A stretch of DNA of 48,570 bases from Liolophura sinensis (lineage: Eukaryota > Mollusca > Polyplacophora > Chitonida > Chitonidae), in contig NW_027018272.1 of assembly GCF_032854445.1 (NCBI RefSeq), positions 1 to 48,570 on the forward strand, read 5' to 3'. The notes under the pieces are model-generated. The model did not search any database. It saw nothing but the letters and a program-made list of their open reading frames with translations, and had not been told where the DNA came from. Shown one piece after another: positions 39,401-48,570 of the stretch (position 1 is its first letter; each line of letters begins with the position of its first letter). The translations under genes were made by a program, and so were the position numbers.

Positions 39401-40269
39401 GGAATTGAGCCAGGCATCGGCAGCTGTTGAAAAATTGCAAATTTCCCTGGTTTCCATGGAGTAAGAGCCGTTGCTGGGCACGTGATTATGACATAAATGA
39501 TCATTCAATTGTCACTACAGCCAAAAGTATTGGTCGGAAAGCAACGCGGTTTGCACCATCCGATTTCTCGTCACAAAATACGTCGGATTAGCCTCTTACC
39601 AGCAGCACTGGAACAGTTTTTCCACTTTTGCATTTTTACCTGGTCTTTTTGTTAATTGAAATCGGCTACACTGTACTCTGTACAATCGCGACTGGTCATT
39701 ACTATATTCAACTTTTGACTATAAGTTATGTGCCCTTCGGTAGCCCAGAAGACCTGAAATCTTTGGGCCAAGCCCATTTAACTCACCCAGCAATTGCCTT
39801 ACTTCTAAGTGCAAGACAATCTCAATGTCTTTATCTACGTGTAGAAAAACCACACCATTTGTACATAAAAAACACAAGGTACTTGATACAGTCTGCTGTA
39901 AAAAGTACAACTGAACACTGACCCACTTCAGTAAGGTGCCAAAAGATGCGGAATTGAGCCAGGCATCGGCAGCTGTTGAACAATTGCAAATTTCCCTGGT
40001 TTCCATGGAGTAAGAGCCGTTGCTGGGCACGTGATTATGACATAAATGATCATTCAATTGTCGCTACAGCCAAAAGTATTGGTCGGAGAGCAACGCGGTT
40101 TGCACCATTCGATTTGTCGTCACAAAATACGTCGGATTAGTTTCTTACCAGCAGCAACTGGAACAGTTTTTCCACTTTTGCATTTTTTACCTGGTCTTTT
40201 TGTTAATTGAAATCGGCCACACTGTACTCTGTACAATCGCGACTGGTCATTACTATATTCAACTTTTGA
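36425..40269 (+). repeat. HOR IV, copy 2: A B C D E F H
   Basis: Units start at 36425 (A), 36974 (B), 37524 (C), about 38073 (D), 38622 (E), 39170 (F) and 39719 (H). Type E is marked by AGTTAGGTGCC, GAGCTAAGCC, GTCGAAG, GATACTGTCTG and ATTGAAAATATCC. Type G is missing. The F unit carries GACAAACTCAATG, a sub-variant shared with the F unit at 45764. The C, D and E units are full of single-base indels (annotated separately), although their type markers are still readable. Confidence 0.87.
37397..38780 (+). other. Cluster of single-base indels in HOR IV copy 2
   Basis: Compared with sister units, this stretch has a length change roughly every 50 to 100 bases. Extra bases: GCCTTCTTAC (37397), CAATTGGCC (37599), GCTGGTAAAA (37703), GGCCTACAC (38018), GGAAGGAC (38166), CGTAATTTATG (38386), GACAAATCTC (38719). 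Missing bases: CAGAGACC (37552), ACGCGTTTG (37903), CTCACCAGC (38138), TTTGCTGG (38541), ATCTTGAGC (38665), ACACAGGTAC (38778). The units before 37397 and after 38900 are almost free of such changes. Copy-specific decay is not expected to stop this sharply, so low-quality consensus is the likelier reading. Confidence 0.8.
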
Positions 40270-43200
40270 CTATAAGTTATGTGCCCTTCGGTAGCCCATA
40301 AGACCTGAAATCTTTGGGCTAAACCCATTTAACTCACCCAGCAATTGCCTTACTTCTAAGTCCAAGACAATCTCATTGTCTTTATCTACGTGTAGAAAAA
40401 CCAGACCATTTGTACATAAAAAACACAAGGTACTTGATACAGTCTGCTGTAAAAAGTACAACTAAACACTGACCCACATTTATAAGGTGCCAAAAGATTC
40501 GGAATTGGGCCAGGCATCGGCAGCTGTTAAAAAATTGCAAATATCCCTGGTTTCCATGGAGTAAGAGCCGTTGCTGGGCACGTCATTATGACATCAATGA
40601 TCATTCAATTGTCGCTACAGCCACAAGTATTGGTCGGAAAGCAACGCGGTTTGCACCATCCGATTTCTCGTCACAAAATACGTCGGATTAGCCTGTTACC
40701 AGCAGCACTGGAACAGTTTTTCCACTTTTGCATTTTTGCCTGGTCTTTTTGTTAATTGAAATCGGCTACACTGTACTCTGTACAATCGCGACTGGTCATT
40801 ACTATATTCAACTTTTGACTATAAGTTATGTGCCCTTCGGTAGCCCAGAAGACTTGAAATCTTTGCGCTAAGCCCATTTATCTCACCCAGCAATTGCCTT
40901 ACTTCTAAGTGCAAGACAATCTCAATGTCTTTATCTACGTGTAGAAAAACCACACCATTTGTACGTGAAAAACACAAGGTACTTGATACAGTCTGCTGTA
41001 AAAAGTACAACTGAACACTGACCCACTTCAGTAAGGTGCCAAATGATGCGGAATTGAGCCAGGCATCGGCAGCTGTTGAAAAATTGCAAATTTCCCTGGT
41101 TTCCATGGAGTAAGAGCCGATGCTGTGCACGTGATTATGGCATCAATGATCATTGAATTGTCGCTACAGCCAAAAGTATTGGTCGGAGAGCAACGCGGAT
41201 TGCACCATTCGATTTCTCGTCACAAAATACGTCGGATTAGTCTCTTACTAGTAGCACTGGAACAGTTTTTCCACTTTTGCATTTTTGCCTGGTCTTTTTG
41301 TTAATTGAAAACGGCTACACTGTACTCTGTACAATCGCGACTGGTCATTACTATATTCAACTTTTAACTATAAGTTATGTGCCCTTCGGTAGCCCAGAAG
41401 ACGTGAAATCTTTGGGCTAAGCCCATTTAACTCACCCAGCAATTGCCTTACTTCTAAGTGGAAGACAATCTCAATGTCTTTATCTACGTGTAGAAAAACC
41501 ACACCATTTGTACATAAAAAACACATGGTACTTGATACAGTGTGCTGTAAAAAGTACAACTGAACACTGACCCACTTCAGTAAGGTGCCAAAAGATTCGG
41601 AATTGAGCCAGGCATCGGCAGCTGTTGACAAATTGCAAATATCTCTGGTTTCCATGGAGTAAGAGCCGTTGCTGGGCACGTAATTATGACACCAATGATA
41701 ATTGAATTGTCGCTACAGCCAAAAGTATAGGTCGGAGAGCAACGCGGTTTGCACCATTCGATTTCTCGTCACAAAATACGTCGGATTAGCCTCTTACTAG
41801 TAGCACTGGAACAGTTTTTCCACTTTTGCATTTTTGCCTGGTCTTTTTGTTAATTGAAACCGGCTACACTGTACTCTGTACAATCGCGACTGGTCATTAC
41901 TATATTCAACTTTTGACTATAAGTTAGGTGCCCTTCGGTAGCCCAGAAGACCTGAAATCTTTGAGCTAAGCCCATTTAACTCACCCAGCAATTGCCTTAC
42001 TTCTAAGTCGAAGACAATCTCAATGTCTTTATCTACGTGTAGAAAAACCAGACCATTTGTACATAAAAAACACAAGGTACTTGATACTGTCTGCTGTAAA
42101 AAGTACAACTAAACACTGACCCACATTTATAAGGTGCCAAAAGATGGGGAATTGGGCCAGGCATCGGCAGCTGTTAAAAAATTGAAAATATCCCTGGTTT
42201 CCATGGAGTAAGAGCCGTTGCTGGGCACGTCATTATGACATCAATGATCATTCAATTGTCGCTACAGCCACAAGTATTGGTCGGAAAGCAAACGCGGTTT
42301 GCACCATCCGATTTCTCGTCACAAAATACGTCGGATTAGCCTCTTACCAGCAGCACTGGAACAGTTTTTCCACTTTTGCATTTTTGCCTGGTCTTTTTGT
42401 TAATTGAAATCGGCTACACTGTACTCTGTACAATCGCGACTGGTCATTACTATATTCAACTTTTGACTATAAGTTATGTGCCCTTCGGTAGCCCAGAAGA
42501 CCTGAAATCTTTGGGCTAAGCCCATTTATCTCACCCAGCAATTGCCTTACTTCTAAGTGCAAGACAATCTCAATGTCTTTATCTACGTGTAGAAAAACCA
42601 CACCATTTGTACGTGAAAAACACAAGGTACTTGATACAGTCTGCTTTAAAAAGTACAACTGAACACTGACCCACTTCAGTAAGGTGCCAAATGATGCGGA
42701 ATTGAGCCAGGCATCGGCAGCTGTTGAAAAATTGCAAATTTCCCTGGTTTCCATGGAGTAAGAGCCGTTGCTGGGCACGTGATTATGACATAAATGATCA
42801 TTCAATTGTCACTACAGCCAAAAGTATTGGTCGGAAAGCAACGCGGTTTGCACCATCCGATTTCTCGTCACAAAATACGTCGGATTAGCCTCTTACCAGC
42901 AGCACTGGAACAGTTTTTCCACTTTTGCATTTTTACCTGGTCTTTTTGTTAATTGAAATCGGCTACACTGTACTCTGTACAATCGCGACTGGTCATTACT
43001 ATATTCAACTTTTGACTATAAGTTATGTGCCCTTCGGTAGCCCAGAAGACCTGAAATCTTTGGGCCAAGCCCATTTAACTCACCCAGCAATTGTCTTACT
43101 TCTAAGTGCAAGACAATCTCAATGTCTTTATCTACGTGTAGAAAAACCAGACCATTTGTACATGAAAAACACAAGGTACTTGATACAGTCTGCTGTATAA

Positions 43201-44116
43201 AGTACAACTGAACACTGACCCACTTCAGTAAGGTGCCAAATGATGCGGAATTGAGCCAGGCATCGGCAGCTGTTGAAAAATTGCAAATATCCCTGGTTTC
43301 CATGGAGTAAGAGCCGTTGCTGGGCACGTAATTATGACATCAATGATCATTGAATTGTCGCTACAGCCAAAAGTATAGGTCGGAGAGCAACGCGGTTTGC
43401 ACCATTCGATTTCTCGTCACAAAATACGTCGGATTAGCCTCTTACCAGCAGCACTGGAACAGTTTTTTCCACTTTTGCATTTTTGCCTGGTCTTTTTGTT
43501 AATTGAAATCGGCTACACTGTACTCTGTACAATCGCGACTGGTCATTACTATATTCAACTTTTGACTATAAGTTATGTGCCCTTCGGTAGCCCAGAAGAC
43601 GTGAAATCTTTGGGCCAAGCCCATTTAACTCACCCAGCAATTGCCTTACTTCTAAGTGCAAGACAATCTCAATGTCTTTATCTACGTGTAGAAAAACCAC
43701 ACCATTTGTACATAAAAAACACAAGGTACTTGATACAGTCTGCTGTAAAAAGTACAACTGAACACTGACCCACTTCAGTAAGGTGCCAAAAGATGCGGAA
43801 TTGAGCCAGGCATCGGCAGCTGTTGAAAAATTGCAAATTTCCCTGGTTTCCATGGAGTAAGAGCCGTTGCTGGGCACGTGATTATGACATAAATGATCAT
43901 TCAATTGTCGCTACAGCCAAAAGTATTGGTCGGAGAGCAACGCGGTTTGCACCATTCGATTTGTCGTCACAAAATACGTCGGATTAGTTTCTTACCAGCA
44001 GCAACTGGAACAGTTTTTTCCACTTTTGCATTTTTACTTGGTCTTTTTGTTAATTGAAATCGGCTACACTGTACTCTGTACAATCGCGACTGGTCATTAC
44101 TATATTCAACTTTTGA
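40270..44116 (+). repeat. HOR IV, copy 3: A B D E F G H
   Basis: Units start at 40270 (A), 40819 (B), 41368 (D), 41917 (E), 42467 (F), 43016 (G) and 43566 (H). Type C is absent. The A unit is a sub-variant whose right half looks like type C (GTTAAAAAATTGC, CGTCATTATG, CCTGTTACC), and the B unit carries GACTTGAAATC with TTTGCGCTAAGCC. This A-B pair recurs at 47409-48507. The SpeI site of B (41248) and that of D (41798) are one unit apart here but two units apart in copies 1 and 2, confirming the loss of C. Confidence 0.88.
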
Positions 44117-47100
44117 CTATAAGTTATGTGCCCTTCGGTAGCCCAGAAGACCTGAAATCTTTGGGCTAAGCCCATTTAACTCACCCAGCAATTGCCTTAC
44201 TTCTAAGTCCAAGACAATCTCAATGTCTTTATCTACGTGTAGAAAAACCAGACCATTTGTACATAAAAAACACAAGGTACTTGATACAGTCTGCTGTAAA
44301 AAGTACAACTAAACACTGACCCACATTTATAAGGTGCCAAAAGATTCGGAATTGGGCCAGGCATCGGCAGCTGTTGAAAAATTGCAATTATCCCTGGTTT
44401 CCATGGAGTAAGAGCCGTTGCTGGTCACATCATTATGACATCAATGATCATTCAATTGTCGCTACAGCCACAAGTATTGGTCGGAAAGCAACGCGGTTTG
44501 CACCATCCGATTTCTCGTCACAAAATACGTCGGATTGGCCTCTTACCAGCAGCACTGGAACAGTTTTTCCACTTTTGCATATTTGCCTGGTCTTTTTGTT
44601 AATTGAAATCGGCTACACTGTACTCTGTACAATCGCGACTGGTCATTACTATATTCAACTTTTGACTATAAGTTATGTGCCCTTCGGTAGCCCAGAAGAC
44701 CTGAAATCTTTGGGCTAAGCCCATTTATCTCACCCAGCAATTGTCTTACTTCTAAGTGCAAGACAATCTCAATGTCTTTATCTACGTGTAGAAAAACCAC
44801 ACCATTTGTACGTGAAAAACACAAGGTACTTGATACAGTCTGCTGTAAAAAGTACAACTGAACACTGACCCACTTCAGTAAGGTGCCAAATGATGCGGAA
44901 TTGAGCCAGGCATCGGCAGCTGTTGAAAAATTGCAAATTTCCCTGGTTTCCATGGAGTAAGAGCCGATGCTGTGCACGTGATTATGGCATCAATGATCAT
45001 TGAATTGTCGCTACAGCCAAAAGTATTGGTCGGAGAGCAACGCGGATTGCACCATTCGATTTCTCGTCAGAAAATACGTCGGATTAGCCTCTTACTAGTA
45101 GCACTGGAACAGTTTTTCCACTTTTGCATTTTTGCCTGGTCTTTTTGTTAATTGAAACCGGCTACACTGTACTCTGTACAATCGCGACTGGTCATTACTA
45201 TATTCAACTTTTGACTATAAGTTAGGTGCCCTTCGGTAGCCCAGAAGACCTGAAATCTTTGAGCTAAGCCCATTTAACTCACCCAGCAATTGCCTTACTT
45301 CTAAGTCGAAGACAATCTCAATGTCTTTATCTACGTGTAGAAAAACCAGACCATTTGTACATAAAAAACACAAGGTACTTGATACTGTCTGCTGTAAAAA
45401 GTACAACTAAACACTGACCCACATTTATAAGGTGCCAAAAGATTCGGAATTGGGCCAGGCATCGGCAGCTGTTAAAAAATTGAAAATATCCCTGGTTTCC
45501 ATGGAGTAAGAGCCGTTGCTGGGCACGTCATTATGACATCAATGATCATTCAATTGTCGCTACAGCCACAAGTATTGGTCGGAAAGCAACGCGGTTTGCA
45601 CCATCCGATTTCTCGTCACAAAATACGTCGGATTAGCCTCTTACCAGCAGCACTGGAACAGTTTTTCCACTTTTGCATTTTTGCCTGGTCTTTTTGTTAA
45701 TTGAAATCGGCTACACTGTACTCTGTACAATCGCGACTGGTCATTACTATATTCAACTTTTGACTATAAGTTATGTGCCCTTCGGTAGCCCAGAAGACCT
45801 GAAATCTTTGGGCTAAGCCCATTTATCTCACCCAGCAATTGCCTTACTTCTAAGTGCAAGACAAACTCAATGTCTTTATCTACGTGTAGAAAAACCACAC
45901 CATTTGTACGTGAAAAACACAAGGTACTTGATACAGTCTGCTTTAAAAAGTACAACTGAACACTGACCCACTTCAGTAAGGTGCCAAATGATGCGGAATT
46001 GAGCCAGGCATCGGCAGCTGTTGAAAAATTGCAAATTTCCCTGGTTTCCATGGAGTAAGAGCCGTTGCTGGGCACGTGATTATGACATAAATGATCATTC
46101 AATTGTCACTACAGCCAAAAGTATTGGACGGAAAGCAACGCGGTTTGCACCATTCGATTTCTCGTCACAAAATACGTCGGATTAGCCTCTTACCAGCAGC
46201 ACTGGAACAGTTTTTCCACTTTTGCATTTTTACCTGGTCTTTTTGTTAATTGAAATCGGCTACACTGTACTCTGTACAATCGCGACTGGTCATTACTATA
46301 TTCAACTTTTGACTATAAGTTATGTGCCCTTCGGTAGCCCAGAAGACCTGAAATCTTTGGGCCAAGCCCATTTAACTCACCCAGCAATTGTCTTACTTCT
46401 AAGTGCAAGACAATCTCAATGTCTTTATCTACGTGTAGAAAAACCAGACCATTTGTACATGAAAAACACAAGGTACTTGATACAGTCTGCTGTATAAAGT
46501 ACAACTGAACACTGACCCACTTCAGTAAGGTGCCAAATGATGCGGAATTGAGCCAGGCATCGGCAGCTGTTGAAAAATTGCAAATATCCCTGGTTTCCAT
46601 GGAGTAGAGCCGTTGCTGGGCACGTAATTATGACATCAATGATCATTGAATTGTCGCTACAGCCAAAAGTATAGGTCGGAGAGCAACGCGGTTTGCACCA
46701 TTCGATTTCTCGTCACAAAATACGTCGGATTAGCCTCTTACCAGCAGCAACTGAACAGTTTTTCCACTTTTGCATTTTTGCCTGGTCTTTTTGTTATTGA
46801 AATCGGCTACACTGTACTCTGTACAATCGCGACTGGTCATTACTATATCAACTTTTGACTATAAGTTATGTGCCCTTCGGTAGCCCAGAAGACGTGAAAT
46901 CTTTGGGCTAAGCCCATTTAACTCACCCAGCAATTGCCTTACTTCTAAGTGCAAGACAATCTCAATGTCTTTATCTACGTTTAGAAAAACCACACCATTT
47001 GTACATAAAAACACAAGGTACTTGATACAGTCTGCTGTAAAAAGTACAACTGAACACTGACCCACTTCAGTAAGGTGCCAAAAGATGCGGAATTGAGCCA

Positions 47101-47408
47101 GGCAATCGGCAGCTGTTGAAAAATTGCAAATTTCCCTGGTTTCCATGGAGTAAGAGCCGTTGCTGGGCACGTGATTATGACATAAATGATCATTCAATTG
47201 TCGCTACAGCCAAAAGTATTGGTCGGAGAGCAACGCGGTTTGCATCATTCGATTTGTCGTCACAAAATACGTCGGATTAGTTTCTTACCAGCAGCAACTG
47301 GAACAGTTTTTCCACTTTTGCATTTTTACCTGGTCTTTTTGTTAATTGAAATCGGCCACACTGTACTCTGTACAATCGCGACTGGTCATTACTATATTCA
47401 ACTTTTGA
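44117..47408 (+). repeat. HOR IV, copy 4: A B E F G H (six units)
   Basis: Units start at 44117 (A), 44666 (B), 45215 (E), 45764 (F), 46313 (G) and 46859 (H), so both C and D are missing and the copy is about 3292 bp. The A unit differs from those of copies 1 and 2 at GCAATTATCCC (near 44384). The F unit has the GACAAACTCAATG sub-variant of copy 2. The G and H units carry several single-base deletions that begin near 46606. Confidence 0.87.
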
Positions 47409-48475
47409 CTATAAGTTATGTGCCCTTCGGTAGCCCAGAAGACCTGAAATCTTTGGGCTAAGCCCATTTAACTCACCCAGCAATTGCCTTACTTCTAAGT
47501 CCAAGACAATCTCAATGTCTTTATCTACGTGTAGAAAAACCACACCATTTGTACATAAAAAACACAAGGTACTTGATACAGTCTGCTGTAAAAAGTACAA
47601 CTAAACACTGACCCACATTTATAAGGTGCCAAAAGATTCGGAATTGGGCCAGGCATCGGCAGCTGTTAAAAAATTGCAAATATCCCTGGTTTCCATGGAG
47701 TAAGAGCCGTTGCTGGGCACGTCATTATGACATCAATGATCATTCAATTGTCGCTACAGCCACAAGTATTGGTCGGAAAGCAAACGCGGTTTGCACCATC
47801 CGATTTCCGTCACAAACATACGTCGGATTAGCCTGTTACTAGCAGCACTGGAACAGTTTTTCCACTTTTGCATTTTTGCCTGGTCTTTTTGTTAATTGAA
47901 ATCGGCTACACTGTACTCTGTACAATCGCGACTGGTCATTACTATATTCAACTTTTGACTATAAGTTATGTGCCCTTCGGTAGCCCAGAAGACTTGAAAT
48001 CTTTGCGCTAAGCCCATTTATCTCACCCAGCAATTGCCTTACTTCTAAGTGCAAGACAATCTCAATGTCTTTATCTACGTGTAGAAAAACCACACCATTT
48101 GTACGTGAAAAACACAAGGTACTTGATACAGTCTGCTGTAAAAAGTACAACTGAACACTGACCCACTTCAGTAAGGTGCCAAATGATGCGGAATTGAGCC
48201 AGGCATCGGCAGCTGTTGAAAAATTGCAAATTTCCCTGGTTTCCATGAGTAAGAGCCGATGCTGTGCACGTGATTATGGCATCAATGATCATTGAATTGT
48301 CGCTACAGCCAAAAGTATTGGTCGGAGAGCAACGCGGATTGCACCATTCGATTTCTCGTCACAAAATACGTCGGATTAGTCTCTTACTAGTAGCACTGGA
48401 ACAGTTTTTCCACTTTTGCATTTTTGCCTGGTCTTTTTGTTAATTGAAAACGGCTACACTGTACTCTGTAACAAT
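46606..48475 (+). other. Second cluster of single-base indels
   Basis: Relative to sister copies of types G, H, A and B, this stretch shows GGAGTAGAGCC (46606), GCAACTGAACAG (46748), GTTATTGAAA (46793), CTATATCAAC (46847), CATAAAAACAC (47008), GGCAATCGGC (47104), GCAAACGCGG (47782), GATTTCCGTC (47804), CAAACATACG (47815), CCATGAGTAAG (48246) and TGTAACAATCG (48469). Most are single-base length changes, as in the cluster at 37397-38780. Confidence 0.7.
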
Positions 48476-48507
48476 CGCGACTGGTCATTACTATATTCAA
48501 CTTTTGA
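47409..48507 (+). repeat. HOR IV, copy 5 begins: A B
   Basis: Two units start at 47409 (A) and 47959 (B). They match the A and B sub-variants of copy 3 rather than those of copies 1, 2 and 4 (CGTCATTATG and CCTGTTACTAG in A; GACTTGAAATC and TTTGCGCTAAGCC in B). Several indels occur (GCAAACGCGG, GATTTCCGTC, CAAACATACG, CCATGAGTAAG, TGTAACAATCG). Confidence 0.85.
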
Positions 48508-48570
48508 CTATAAGTTATGTGCCCTTCGGTAGCCCAGAAGACCTGAAATCTTTGGGCTAAGCCCATTTAA
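48508..48570 (+). repeat. Partial satellite unit at right edge
   Basis: The first 63 bases of the next unit are present and end in the GGGCTAAGCCC hairpin region. Too little is present to type it, but GACCTGAAATC with GGGCTAAG excludes E, which has GAGCTAAG, and does not fit D, which has GACGTGAAATC. The array continues to the right. Confidence 0.9.

Larger units (their letters stand above)
1..48570 (+). repeat. Tandem satellite array, about 549-bp unit, about 88 units
   Basis: The same sequence recurs every 549 or 550 bases across the whole window, always on the same strand. Taking CTATAAGTTATG as unit start, starts fall at 406, 956, 1506, 2055, 2604, 3153, 3702, 4251, 4800, 5349, 5899 and so on to 48508. 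The only large departure is a 321-bp unit at 20725. Base composition is about 40% G+C by eye, and a typical unit has about 17 CpG dinucleotides, so CpG is not strongly depleted. No unit is inverted and no foreign sequence interrupts the array. Such arrays are typical of eukaryotic centromeric, pericentromeric or subtelomeric heterochromatin; which applies here is not visible. I do not recognise the family. Every stretch without a gene in this window is this repeat. Confidence 0.98.

Noticed and set aside
406-48507. Tandem family of small protein genes (frames of 60-130 codons on both strands)
   Set aside because: The frames overlap on opposite strands, stop codons separate unit classes, no domain is recognisable, and every frame is closed at least once per unit.
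32581-48507. HOR copies as pure assembly duplication
   Set aside because: Copies differ in unit membership and by private substitutions, which simple duplication by the assembler would not create; collapse of some units remains possible and is noted in the findings.
1-48570. CRISPR array or other spaced repeat system
   Set aside because: Repeats abut directly with no unique spacers, the unit is 549 bp, and variation is point-like across the whole unit.
1-48570. Transposon or viral array
   Set aside because: There are no terminal repeats, target-site duplications or recognisable transposase, polymerase or capsid frames; the periodicity has no boundary in the window.
1-48570. Telomeric or rDNA spacer repeat
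   Set aside because: There are no short telomere-type motifs in tandem and no rRNA sequence; a spacer would be expected to alternate with rRNA genes.
1-48570. Prokaryotic origin with operons
   Set aside because: There are no ribosome-binding-site-led genes, no coding density and no unique sequence; large homogeneous satellites of this kind are a eukaryotic feature.

Overview
The window holds one tandem satellite DNA array and no unique sequence. A unit of about 549 bp repeats head to tail, always in the same orientation, from base 1 to base 48570. Using the recurring CTATAAGTTATG as the unit start, I count 88 units between 406 and 48507. One of them (20725-21045) is cut to 321 bp. There is a 405-bp partial unit at the left edge and a 63-bp partial unit at the right edge. 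No gene, RNA gene, transposon or CRISPR array can be supported. An array of this unit size, copy number and layered organisation points to a eukaryotic genome and to heterochromatin such as centromeric, pericentromeric or subtelomeric DNA. The species, and which of these locations it is, cannot be read from the sequence. I do not recognise the satellite family.

Layout. (I) 1-13585: irregularly mixed unit variants, with partial echoes 3, 7 and 10 units apart and one clear tandem dimer duplication (10841-11938 and 11939-13036). (II) 13586-23242: a higher-order repeat (HOR) of seven units (3844 bp), one full copy and two shortened ones; the truncated unit lies inside the shortening. (III) 23243-32580: single units plus a duplicated three-unit block (24889-26537 and 26538-28185), one member of which reappears at 29284. 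(IV) 32581-48570: a second, distinct HOR built from eight unit types, called A to H here. Successive copies read A B C D F G H, A B C D E F H, A B D E F G H and A B E F G H, then A B and the window edge. Each copy is thus the same ordered set with one or two units missing, the pattern expected from repeated unequal exchange.

Every unit carries the same small landmarks: a 13-bp hairpin TGGGCTAAGCCCA, a TGTACTCTGTACA hairpin, usually an AATGATCATT palindrome, an NcoI and a PvuII site, and a run of T-tracts. A CACGTGAT site (ATCACGTG on the other strand) is intact in only some units, and in HOR IV it is fixed by unit type. Short open frames recur on both strands because the unit length is a multiple of three, but in-frame stops differ between neighbouring units, so I do not call them genes. 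Two stretches, about 37397-38780 and 46606-48475, are unusually rich in single-base insertions and deletions compared with sister copies; local assembly or polishing error is the likeliest cause.
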